From the NCBI GenBank assembly GCA_944321875.1, contig CALUMX010000024.1:1-47363 (forward strand): a stretch of DNA of 47,363 nt. The letters are read 5' to 3'. The notes beneath the pieces are model-generated. The model did not search any database. It saw nothing but the letters and a program-made list of their open reading frames with translations, and was not told the DNA's origin. How positions within the stretch are numbered: position 1 is the stretch's first letter; the number at the start of each line of letters is the position of its first letter. The position numbers and the translations under genes were made by a program. Shown in pieces: positions 35,670 through 43,010 of this stretch. The DNA is from an uncultured Muribaculaceae bacterium. GTDB taxonomy: Bacteria; Bacteroidota; Bacteroidia; Bacteroidales; Muribaculaceae.

Positions 35670-36617
35670 TTATTTCCCGTAGGCTTCCCAGTGGCATGAC
35701 GACACCTTAAACTCCAACGGCTTGTAAGTGTCGGCCGGGTCGATGTTGGCGAGTGCCACCTGCGCCTTGAACGTGTAGCGGCGGCCTTCCTCAAAGGTCA
35801 CTGCCGGCAGCGTAGCCGTAATGACGCGGTCCTTGATGTCGAGCACGCCCGTAGCCGTCAGCTTGAAGGTGACGGTGAGGCTCTCAGCCGTCTGCGGAAG
35901 CAGGAGCATTTCCGGCGTCTCGCACGTTGCAGAGCCGTCAATCAGCTCCGTACTGCCTACCGTGAAATCGGCGCGGTCGGCTGTCGGTGTCCACACGAAC
36001 GCCTTGCCGTCGTGCTTGTAGTCGCCCTTATAGGCCACGTTTTTGATGGTCAGGTCAGAAATGCTCAGCGTCACGCGTTCGTTGAACGAGCTGGAGAAAG
36101 CAAACTTCACCGAAGAGAGGGCGTGACGGAACGTCAGCTTCACCGGCTTCTCCTCTGTGATGTCCTCGCCGGTGGTCATCGCCACGGGAGCGGCAATCAG
36201 CAAGTCCTCCTGCTCGGCAAGGGCGGCGTTCTTCACCGTGTAGCCCGTCAGCTCCACGCCGTTGGACGTAGCTGCAGCCAGACTGCGTGCCGACTCGCCG
36301 GAATAGGCCATGAAAGTGTAGGACGTTTCCGGCTCCCAGTAGGCAACGGAAGCGGGTGTCCACGCTCCGCCGTTCTGACGGCTCACTGCTACGTTGTCGA
36401 ACACGGAAGCGGAACCTGCATCCTGCAGACCGCCAAAAACGAAGAATTTCTCCAGATTGTCATTGTTGACCATTCCGCGCACCGGCTGTTTGTCAGCTCC
36501 TACGAAGACGTAGTCGAAGCCAATCTCAGCGGCAGACGGAATCTCGACCGTATCGGAATTTGCGCACCCTGTCAGCAGTAACGACAACAGAGCAAACGCT
36601 GTTACATTCTTTACCAT
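35670..36617 (-). CDS. Fimbrillin-family lipoprotein, paralogue of the next gene upstream
   Basis: 315 residues; lipobox LTGC, C18. Mfa-like with NLEKFFVFGGLQDAGSASVF, SVAYWEPETSYTFMAYSGES, KLTFRHALSSVKFAFSSSFN, ISDLTIKNVAYKGDY and FEEGRRYTFKAQVALANIDP. The whole chain matches the 308-residue fimbrillin upstream (shared VEIPSAAEIGFD/VEMPSSAAIKFD, ENIDP/ANIDP, end strand), so the two come from a duplication but have diverged widely. Transcribed in the pilus operon between two hairpins. Confidence 0.86.
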   Translation of the reverse strand: MVKNVTAFALLSLLLTGCANSDTVEIPSAAEIGFDYVFVGADKQPVRGMVNNDNLEKFFVFGGLQDAGSASVFDNVAVSRQNGGAWTPASVAYWEPETSYTFMAYSGESARSLAAATSNGVELTGYTVKNAALAEQEDLLIAAPVAMTTGEDITEEKPVKLTFRHALSSVKFAFSSSFNERVTLSISDLTIKNVAYKGDYKHDGKAFVWTPTADRADFTVGSTELIDGSATCETPEMLLLPQTAESLTVTFKLTATGVLDIKDRVITATLPAVTFEEGRRYTFKAQVALANIDPADTYKPLEFKVSSCHWEAYGK

Positions 36618-36646
36618 GTTTCTTATGTATTGATTTTAATTAGTGA

Positions 36647-36674
36647 CTGTAAGGGGACATTCAACCCCTTACAG
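36647..36674 (-). other. Intergenic hairpin 2 of the pilus operon
   Basis: Perfect ten-pair stem (CTGTAAGGGG at 36647-36656, CCCCTTACAG at 36665-36674) with an eight-base loop, ACATTCAA on the plus strand. It lies 30 bases before the start of the fimbrillin at 36617. Compared with hairpin 1, the stem bases differ in pairs while the loop is kept. Confidence 0.8.
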
Positions 36675-36715
36675 CCTATAAGGTTGAGTCGTGAAGACTC
36701 AAAATTGATTACGGT

Positions 36716-37642
36716 TTAGAAAGTTACACCGCCATCATTTCCACCAGGAGTATTATCCTCCCAATCTGTTACATTTGCTGTAAATGTGATAGGCTTCAAC
36801 TCACCACTCGGGTCAATGTTTTCCGGTGTCAACTCAGCTGTGAAGTTGTAACGCTTACCCTTTTCCAATTGAACATTCGGAAGAGTTACATTGAGAGTAT
36901 TCGAGATAGTAAGAGCACCTTCAGTAGTAACAGTGAATGAAACATTAACGCCATTTACATTTTGCGGCATTACAATCTTAGCCTCACTTGCTTGAGCAGC
37001 AGACTGTTTAATGCCGTTAACATTTGCGAATGTGTAGTCAGCAGTACCAGTTGTCGCAGTCCAGCCTGAAGCTACCGCATAGCTACCCACATTAGGCAGT
37101 GCTTCAATTTTCAATTCAGAGATGTTGATAGTTACATTATCAGCCAATGTGCTTGAGAATGTAAATTTCACCATTGAAAGAAGGTGGCTGAAAGTAAAGT
37201 CAACTGTTCCTACTCTCTCAACTACTACATTTTCTTTCTTCACAACATTAGAAGCCAATAAGTCTTCCTGAGTTGTCGGGTCTACAGTATAAGAAGCAAA
37301 CTCAACACCATTTGCAGTTGGAGTTCCGGTAGTTGTACTTGCATAAGCTTGGAAAGTATAGCTCTTACCTGCCTGCCAATACTGAATTTGCTCTGCAGTC
37401 CATGTTCCATCACCCTTATTGACAACAACATTATTAAACACGTTTGTCAAGTTTCCATCAAAACCACCAAACACATTAAACTTAGTAAAGTTTCCATTGT
37501 TAACTTCACCACGAACAGCGTTGCCAACGAATGCGTTGTCGAACTTGATAGCCGCAGATGACGGCATTTCAACAGTTTCAGTTTCACTACAGCTTGCAAA
37601 AGCCAAAGTAGCCAATGCAGCAACAAACAATTTTGCTTTCAT
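36716..37642 (-). CDS. Fimbrillin-family lipoprotein, probable major pilin
   Basis: 308 residues; lipobox FASC, C18. Mfa-like: NFTKFNVFGGFDGNLTNVFN, QYWQAGKSYTFQAYASTT, VDFTFSHLLSMVKFTFSS, NISELKIEALPNVGSYA and LEKGKRYNFTAELTPENIDP. It is the first fimbrillin in transcription order, after the anchor-type genes. Its codons are AT-richer (many GTT, GCT, AAA, ACA) than the GC-rich paralogue beside it, which fits either a strongly expressed major subunit with selected codons or replacement by recombination. That it is the shaft subunit is inferred from position and codon choice. Confidence 0.86.
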   Translation of the reverse strand: MKAKLFVAALATLAFASCSETETVEMPSSAAIKFDNAFVGNAVRGEVNNGNFTKFNVFGGFDGNLTNVFNNVVVNKGDGTWTAEQIQYWQAGKSYTFQAYASTTTGTPTANGVEFASYTVDPTTQEDLLASNVVKKENVVVERVGTVDFTFSHLLSMVKFTFSSTLADNVTINISELKIEALPNVGSYAVASGWTATTGTADYTFANVNGIKQSAAQASEAKIVMPQNVNGVNVSFTVTTEGALTISNTLNVTLPNVQLEKGKRYNFTAELTPENIDPSGELKPITFTANVTDWEDNTPGGNDGGVTF

Positions 37643-37702
37643 AAAAATTAAATTAGTTAATTAATTAGATGAATAATTTATTAATAAGTAATTTTCCCCT
37701 TT

Positions 37703-38716
37703 TTAGAACGGCATTTCAATGTCCTCATAATCTCCCCATCCGTCAACGTCAGGATTGAAGCCGCCACTGCCTTCCAGTCCGTCCTCGTCGGAAACCACGA
37801 TGCCTGTCACCGTAATGACACCGCCCCGCGGCTGCTGCTTCACCTGGTCGGTCACGTCGAAGTCGTAAGACAGCATCTTACCGTTCTTCAGACGCACCTC
37901 GAGATTCAAGTTAAATTTCCCGTCTCCGTCGGCTGCCGGAGCGTAGTTGCCGTCGGTCAGACCCGGCACGCCGAACGACATGAAGCGCGCGCTTGCGCCG
38001 TAGGCTGTCAGTTCAGCATCATAGAGCAATGTAGCCTCGTCGGCAGGAGTAGCTCCGTTGTGGAGATAGACCGACTTAGCCATGCCGGAGAGTGCGCCGC
38101 GCGCCAGCGCGACATACTGCAATCCCGACTCAAACTCGTAGCGTACCCAATAAGTGTAGGTGAGCGGACGCATCGTCACCGGGAAGTCCAGCGGCTTCAA
38201 TTGCGGAATCATCTCAAACCCATCGTAGTAGGCGCTGTAGAGCATATCGGGCGGATTGACCGTATTTTCGTTCTTATGGTCTGCAAAATAGGAAGCACGC
38301 GTACGTGTACGTGTCGTGGCGGAAGCCGAAGCGGCCGCGTCCTCACCGTCGATGAGGATGTACTCCGTATCGTTGTTGAAGAAAAGCAACTGCTGCTTTC
38401 CGCTGAAAATCACCACGCGCTGACCCTCGGCCTTGATGTTGGTCGAACGCTTGGCGTCGCCCTGATAGGCGTTGACGCGAATACCCTTCGAGATGGCAGG
38501 GCGCAGCGCGTCGTAGGTATACTCAAACGAGCTGTTCCAGTTGTTCTTCCAGTCGAATCCGTAGGGGCGTTCCCATTCCTGCTCCCAGGATGTATGGATG
38601 TCGATATGTGATTTTTGCGCGTGCAAATCGTGGTCATAGCAGAGCTCCTTGCGGCAGCTTGTCATCAGCGATGCTGAAACTGCGACGAGAGCGAGTAACA
38701 GAGTAGAGCGTTTCAT
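37703..38716 (-). CDS. DUF5119-type lipoprotein, pilus anchor candidate
   Basis: 337 residues; lipobox LMTSC, C21. It starts with CRKELCYDHDLHAQ, the hallmark I recall for DUF5119. This family is found with fimbrillin and DUF3575 genes in Prevotella and Bacteroides and is thought to be an Mfa2/FimB-like anchor or assembly protein. The fold is beta-rich (PLTYTYWVRYEFESGLQYVA, NLNLEVRLKNGKMLSYDF), and residues about 128-142 are a Ser/Ala/Thr/Arg-rich stretch. Its ATG overlaps the stop of the DUF3575 gene by four bases (38713-38716), showing translational coupling. Confidence 0.8.
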   Translation of the reverse strand: MKRSTLLLALVAVSASLMTSCRKELCYDHDLHAQKSHIDIHTSWEQEWERPYGFDWKNNWNSSFEYTYDALRPAISKGIRVNAYQGDAKRSTNIKAEGQRVVIFSGKQQLLFFNNDTEYILIDGEDAAASASATTRTRTRASYFADHKNENTVNPPDMLYSAYYDGFEMIPQLKPLDFPVTMRPLTYTYWVRYEFESGLQYVALARGALSGMAKSVYLHNGATPADEATLLYDAELTAYGASARFMSFGVPGLTDGNYAPAADGDGKFNLNLEVRLKNGKMLSYDFDVTDQVKQQPRGGVITVTGIVVSDEDGLEGSGGFNPDVDGWGDYEDIEMPF

Positions 38717-39930
38717 TTCTTGCCTCCTTTCTTTTTCAAACCGTCAAATTTCCAAACCAGTGAGAGTTTCAGCTTCAGCGGGCCGAAATATTTCGTATTG
38801 TTCTTTTTCTGGAACACATAGTGTCCGTCGATAGGCAGATACTCGTCGTAGCGGGTAGCAAGATAACCGAAACCGATGCCGGCATCGAAGTAGAAATACT
38901 TGCCAATCGGGAAAACGTAGCCGTAGCTGAGACCCGTCATCCAGAACTCGCCCTTGTAGCCAGTGTTCTTGTTCTCAAGGTCGTAGAGACCTACGCCGCC
39001 AAAGACACCGGCATAGTGACCCGTACCTTTGGTCTTCGACTTAAACCACCAGCGGGCTTCCGGGCTCACCTGTGCGAGCTGATAGTAGCGGTGCTTGGAG
39101 TCTTTCTTGTACCATGCGATGGAACCCTCGACGTTGATAGACCATTCCTTTTCCTTCTGATACTCAAACTCAAGCGTCGGGAAAAGCACGGCATCGTAGA
39201 GCAGGTTGGTCTTGATGCTCCAGTAGTTAATCCATTGACGCTTCGGCTGAGCGGCAACCTGTGCGAGCGAGTCGGCCTGCGCTTTCAGGCGGGCAGCCTC
39301 AGCCTCGGCAGCAAGGCGAGCGGCTTCTTCCTCAGCGGCACGGCGGGCAGCTTCTTCCTCGGCAGCACGACGGGCAGCTTCTTCCTCGGCAGCACGACGC
39401 GCAGCCTCTTCCTCAGCGGCACGGCGGGCGGCTTCCTCGGCTGCCAGACGCTCGGCTTCCTCACGGCTGCGGCCTACGATTACATCGTATTCCTCCACAT
39501 TGGCATCCGGGTTCTCAGCATCAACGAAGCTGACACGCACCAGGGCGTTGTGGCCGTCGTAAGGTTCGGAGAAGTTGGTCGTGTAGCAGTATTCTTCCTT
39601 CAGAATGGAATTAGTGATGAAGAACGACTTAACGACGTTACTGTAGACCTTCGCAGCGCGCAGGTTCTTCAGCGAGTCGGCATAGAAATTACTGTAACCC
39701 TTCACGCGGAACAGCAACTTGCCGTCGCGCAACTCCTGCTTGTGCTTGCGCAAGGCATCGTCAATCACATCCAACGCATTCTCGTTGTTGTAATAGTGGG
39801 CATACAGGATGTAGACACCATCCTTGTACCTGAAGTCGGCGCTCTGTTGTCGGCCTGCATTTTCCTGAGATGCGCCCGCCTGCCCGGCAAACAGGAGTCC
39901 GGCGAGCAGGGCAATCTTAAATTTGTTCAT
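38713..39930 (-). CDS. DUF3575 outer-membrane protein with central coiled-coil repeat
   Basis: 405 residues, signal peptide about 1-20 (GQAGA). Residues about 33-150 form an alpha/beta domain (YNNENALDVIDDALRKHKQE, RVKGYSNFYADSLKNLRAAK) resembling the peptidoglycan-binding OmpA-like fold or its relatives. Residues about 160-220 are a TolA-like charged coiled coil built from RRAAEEEAA repeats. From about 230, WSIKTNLLYDAVLFPTLEFE and PEARWWF are DUF3575 hallmarks, an eight-stranded outer-membrane barrel type. It is first in the pilus operon, and such genes usually accompany fimbrillins. It may tie the pilus to the outer membrane and cell wall; this role is inferred. Confidence 0.83.
   Translation of the reverse strand: MNKFKIALLAGLLFAGQAGASQENAGRQQSADFRYKDGVYILYAHYYNNENALDVIDDALRKHKQELRDGKLLFRVKGYSNFYADSLKNLRAAKVYSNVVKSFFITNSILKEEYCYTTNFSEPYDGHNALVRVSFVDAENPDANVEEYDVIVGRSREEAERLAAEEAARRAAEEEAARRAAEEEAARRAAEEEAARRAAEEEAARLAAEAEAARLKAQADSLAQVAAQPKRQWINYWSIKTNLLYDAVLFPTLEFEYQKEKEWSINVEGSIAWYKKDSKHRYYQLAQVSPEARWWFKSKTKGTGHYAGVFGGVGLYDLENKNTGYKGEFWMTGLSYGYVFPIGKYFYFDAGIGFGYLATRYDEYLPIDGHYVFQKKNNTKYFGPLKLKLSLVWKFDGLKKKGGKK
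39296..39455 (-). repeat. Coding repeat in the DUF3575 gene
   Basis: About five near-copies of a 27-base unit encoding RRAAEEEAA. Such tandem repeats are prone to gain or loss of units, which would change the length of the coiled coil in steps of nine residues without a frameshift. Confidence 0.85.
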
Positions 39931-40046
39931 CCCTTATATTGTTTTTTTGTTTTCCAAACGATTACACAGCTAAATCAAGAAAATCCCAAATGACACGCTA
40001 CCATACAAAGCACGCCGGTGAGCGTCCTTGCCTGACAGCTATTTTT

Positions 40047-40054
40047 CAAATGTA
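40047..40054 (-). promoter_or_regulatory. Second -7 candidate of the pilus operon
   Basis: The minus strand reads TACATTTG, an exact TAnnTTTG, but no TTG is found at the -33 position. Confidence 0.4.
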
Positions 40055-40222
40055 TAAAGGAAAACCTTATCAGAATTAGTGAATCCCCTTATCCGTATTA
40101 TTATCGGTACTCCTCAGTTGATATGTGTCAAACCCGAGGAACGGTAATTGCATTATTAATTGTCATCTCTATCTTCTTAAATAACCATTTTTTAATCGAA
40201 TCATAACATTAATCCCTTTCTC

Positions 40223-40257
40223 TTTAAGACACCTTTTTTGTCCCTATATGTCTTAAA
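40223..40257. promoter_or_regulatory. Dyad at the start of the pilus leader
   Basis: TTTAAGACA (40223-40231) and TGTCTTAAA (40249-40257), nine bases each, 17-base spacer. If transcription starts from the promoter at 40266-40295, this is the first thing transcribed, as a 5' hairpin; as DNA it could be an operator. Confidence 0.5.
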
Positions 40258-40265
40258 AAGTGTGA

Positions 40266-40295
40266 CAAAGATAGTGAAAGAATCAAAATTACCAA
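40266..40295 (-). promoter_or_regulatory. Main candidate promoter of the pilus operon
   Basis: On the minus strand a TTG (40293-40295), a 19-bp spacer and an exact -7 box TATCTTTG (40273-40266). It would give a leader of about 330 nt. Confidence 0.6.
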
Positions 40296-40402
40296 CAATT
40301 TAAGATGTTAATTTTTCGCCGCCGTGAAAAAACGGGACATCCCCCAAAAGGCAACCATCTGACAATCAGTTGACATATTTCATAATATTCGTTAAAGAAG
40401 TT

Positions 40403-42133
40403 TCACAAATACTCCAAAATTTCCTCCAAAGAGCGCGATGTTGTGTCGCCCAGCTTGTCCGTTTTCAGCCGTGACTTGCGCTTCCGCAATGCCGACTCGC
40501 TGCAGCCCAGCAGTTCCGAGATATGAAGATGGCTCAACCCCATCCGGAGCAGCGCACACAGATGGAAGTCGGCATCGCTCAACGACGGACACGCCACGCG
40601 CAGCCGGTCGATGAAACCGTCATAGCCCGTATTCACCGCCTCCAGAAGGTCATTCAGCTCGGTAGCGTCGAGACGCACCCGCCTTCCCTCGCCCGGCTTG
40701 CCGTTGCGCAGTGCTTCCACCTTGCGCACCGTCGCGTTCATCGCATAAAGCCGGCGGAGAAGGTCCTCGCGCTCCTCGCGTAACGCCGACAGCTCGCCCC
40801 GCTGCTGCTCCGTAGCCGCACGGTGCCGCTCCAACTCCGAGGACTGTGCTGACATCGCCTCCTCCATCGCCAGCAAATCGCCCGTACGGCGATGAAGTTG
40901 CGCCATCGCACTCGCCGCCAGCTCCTCTTTCGCACGCAACCGTTCGCGAAGCGTCCGGCGAAGGCGGCGAACATAGGCGATGCCCGCTCCCGCCGCAACC
41001 ATGCACGCCATCGCCACCAGCAACTGAACTACGCGGCTGTGCTGACGCTCTGCCTCCAGGGCATTGCGCTCTGCCTCCACCCGCGCATAATTGTAGCGTT
41101 TCTCCAGCGTCATCACCCGATGGTCGTTCTCATAGCGGCTGATGGAGTCGAGCAGCGACGAGTAGCGGCGGCTCCAACTGAGCGCCCCGCGGTAATCACC
41201 CCGCCGTTCCGCCAGCTGCGACCGCAAATCCGCATCGTAGGCACGGTCGTAGAGCGTTGCGGTTTCTCTTCCCTTATTTATATAGTAGGCTGCCGAATCC
41301 AACTGTCCCAAACGCATCAGTACAGCTCCCTTCATACAATATATCTTCAAAGAATCCGATGTATGAGCTGCATATAATTGCGCCTGATTTAATTGAATCA
41401 ACGCATTTTCATTACTTCCTTTATTTTCTTCCAATACAGATAAGTCCAGAAGAATCCGAGAAACCAACTCGTAATTCAATATTTTATAAGACAAATCTAA
41501 AGCTCGATAAACATAAATCTCTGCACTGTCATGTCTTTCCTTCAAAAGATAGCACCATCCAATTTCTCGCAAACGCCCAATCATCCGCACCGTATCCGAC
41601 GAAGCCAACGCATAGTCATAAGATTGCCTAAAATGAGAAATAGCCTCATCATAAGGCTTTTCAAATTGTAGGATTCGTGCCCAATAGTATTCAATTATAC
41701 AATGAAGGGAATTATCATCCAACTCCTCTGCTGCGGAGGCTGACCGGCGGATATAATACAACGACTGCTGCTTTTCATCTACGGCCCTATAATAGATTGC
41801 CGCACAAAGGAAAACCTTGGATTTTAGCAGCGAATCCGTTGATGTTTCATAATAGTCCAAACAGCAACGCAGCAATGAATCACAGCCTTCCAATGCTTCC
41901 CCCGACAGGCATCGTGCCTGCGTCAGCAACAGCGCATAGTAAGCACGGCCCTCCTCATCCTCGGGTACTGCCATCCCCTCCAATAGGGCCAACGAGCTGT
42001 CCGGACAGACAAACATCAGACTGTCAGCCCGGCTCAACAGCGGATGTTCTCCCCGACCACGCCCGCAGGACTGAAACATCGCAAAGACACACAGCAATAG
42101 GAAAAGTATTGGTATTAATCGTTTCATGGCCAT
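40403..42133 (-). CDS. Membrane-bound TPR / coiled-coil / HTH regulator
   Basis: 576 residues; an ATG two codons on, at 42127, is an equal start. Layout: signal or lipobox-like leader (MFQSC, C23); about 30-345 helical TPR-type repeats (DEAISHFRQSYDYALAS, DSAEIYVYRALDLSYKIL, ENALIQLNQAQLYAAH); membrane helix about 368-388; coiled coil about 390-470; and about 517-558 a LuxR-like helix-turn-helix (LSDADFHLCALLRMGLSHLH, then SELLGCSESALRKRKSRLK). This places the TPR sensor in the periplasm and the DNA-binding end in the cytosol, with no kinase step. It lies between the pilus operon and a divergent array of outer-membrane barrels, which are its likely targets. The C-terminal half is GC-rich, the TPR half AT-richer. 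Confidence 0.82.
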   Translation of the reverse strand: MAMKRLIPILFLLLCVFAMFQSCGRGRGEHPLLSRADSLMFVCPDSSLALLEGMAVPEDEEGRAYYALLLTQARCLSGEALEGCDSLLRCCLDYYETSTDSLLKSKVFLCAAIYYRAVDEKQQSLYYIRRSASAAEELDDNSLHCIIEYYWARILQFEKPYDEAISHFRQSYDYALASSDTVRMIGRLREIGWCYLLKERHDSAEIYVYRALDLSYKILNYELVSRILLDLSVLEENKGSNENALIQLNQAQLYAAHTSDSLKIYCMKGAVLMRLGQLDSAAYYINKGRETATLYDRAYDADLRSQLAERRGDYRGALSWSRRYSSLLDSISRYENDHRVMTLEKRYNYARVEAERNALEAERQHSRVVQLLVAMACMVAAGAGIAYVRRLRRTLRERLRAKEELAASAMAQLHRRTGDLLAMEEAMSAQSSELERHRAATEQQRGELSALREEREDLLRRLYAMNATVRKVEALRNGKPGEGRRVRLDATELNDLLEAVNTGYDGFIDRLRVACPSLSDADFHLCALLRMGLSHLHISELLGCSESALRKRKSRLKTDKLGDTTSRSLEEILEYL

Positions 42134-42143
42134 TAAATTTACT

Positions 42144-42174
42144 CAAATTTATCATTTTTCGCTCATCCAAACAA
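42144..42174 (-). promoter_or_regulatory. Promoter of the TPR regulator gene
   Basis: Minus strand: TTG (42174-42172), a 20-bp spacer and an exact -7 box TAAATTTG (42151-42144). The start codon is about 11-17 bases past the -7 box, so the leader is very short. Confidence 0.6.
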
Positions 42175-42238
42175 GCCTGTCACAAGAAAGTTTAGAGCCG
42201 GAAACACAAATATCTAACATACAAGTATTTATACCTAC

Positions 42239-42256
42239 GACAATTTTCAAATTGTC
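42239..42256. promoter_or_regulatory. Palindrome upstream of the beta-barrel array, possible operator
   Basis: GACAATTTTCAAATTGTC is two perfect eight-base arms with a two-base centre. It ends 10 bases before the -33 element of the plus-strand promoter and lies in the space shared with the divergent regulator gene. Confidence 0.55.
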
Positions 42257-42266
42257 ACAGAAAAAG

Positions 42267-42298
42267 TTTGGGAAGCACATTTATTTTTTATAATTTTA
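42267..42298 (+). promoter_or_regulatory. Candidate promoter of the beta-barrel array
   Basis: TTTG (42267-42270), a 20-bp spacer and TAATTTTA (42291-42298), seven of eight to TAnnTTTG, about 85 bp before the first gene. Confidence 0.5.
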
Positions 42299-42382
42299 AG
42301 CAAGATTAAACCATCAATCAGCCGAATATAAACAGGGCACCACACTATTTGCATTTCTATCGTTCATTAATCTCTAAATATT

Positions 42383-42991
42383 ATGAAACAAAAAACACAA
42401 CAACGAAGAAGCATCATCCGGCTATGCAGCGTGATTCTGTTCTTCCTGCTGCTGATTCCCACCGGGGCCAAAGCCGAAGAGCCACAGTACAGGCTGAAGG
42501 GGTTTAAGGCGTTTGTCAACCTGAACACGAATTTTAATGTGTTCTCAAAGACTACCGAAGAAGACACGACACCCCCTTCCTTCCCCATTTCAGAACCGAC
42601 CTACAACAACATCGGACTTTCCGCTACGCTGGGCTACCAATTCAACAATCATGTGTTTGTGGGTGGAGGTATGCTGGTGGAATATTATATCGGCGACGAG
42701 GGCTTCAGCTTTCCGCTCTATGCCGACTGCCGCGTCAATCTGCTCGACCGTCCCACTACGCCCTACGTCGACGTGAAACTGGGAGGATATTTCTGGTCAT
42801 GCTCAATGGCGGCCGTCTCAGCGCTCTACAACAGCTATGAGGTGGGCATGCGCATTGGTCTCGACAAGGGCAAGGCGCTCAACTGCGCACTCCTCTGCAC
42901 CTTCTACCCCCGGGGCGACTCCGGAAGCTTCATCGGAGGTGCGACCGACCGCTACCTCAACCTCGGACTTTCCGTCGGATACGAATTCTAA
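42383..42991 (+). CDS. Outer-membrane beta-barrel protein, first of four
   Basis: 202 residues. A signal anchor-like leader (LCSVILFFLLLIPTGAKA) is followed by a small barrel of about eight amphipathic strands with the landmarks FKAFVNLNTNFNVF, GLSATLGYQFNNHVFVGGGM, FPLYADCRVNLLDRPTTPYV and the end LNLGLSVGYEF. The terminal phenylalanine is the BAM recognition residue. It belongs to the same family as the three genes after it but is the most divergent at the N-terminus. Spaces of 19-22 bases between the genes and a single promoter suggest one operon. Function unknown; the family resembles OmpA-like or OprD-small-barrel surface proteins with variable loops. Confidence 0.8.
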   Translation: MKQKTQQRRSIIRLCSVILFFLLLIPTGAKAEEPQYRLKGFKAFVNLNTNFNVFSKTTEEDTTPPSFPISEPTYNNIGLSATLGYQFNNHVFVGGGMLVEYYIGDEGFSFPLYADCRVNLLDRPTTPYVDVKLGGYFWSCSMAAVSALYNSYEVGMRIGLDKGKALNCALLCTFYPRGDSGSFIGGATDRYLNLGLSVGYEF

Positions 42992-43010
42992 CCCTTAAAG
43001 CGATACGGCT

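Larger units (their letters stand above)
39931..40402. other. Leader region of the pilus operon
   Basis: 472 gene-free bases between the pilus operon and the end of the TPR regulator gene. AT-rich, with two possible reverse-strand promoters (40047-40054 and 40266-40295) and a dyad between them. AATTGTC occurs at 40158-40164, the half-site of the palindrome upstream of the beta-barrel genes. Confidence 0.5.

Noticed and set aside
38821..39993. 390-residue plus-strand frame opposite the DUF3575 gene
   Set aside because: It mirrors the coiled-coil repeat in the opposite frame; the reverse-strand gene has a signal peptide, family motifs and operon context.
40223..40257. Invertible promoter flanked by inverted repeats
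   Set aside because: The dyad lies wholly downstream of the -7 box and does not enclose the promoter; no invertase is in the window.
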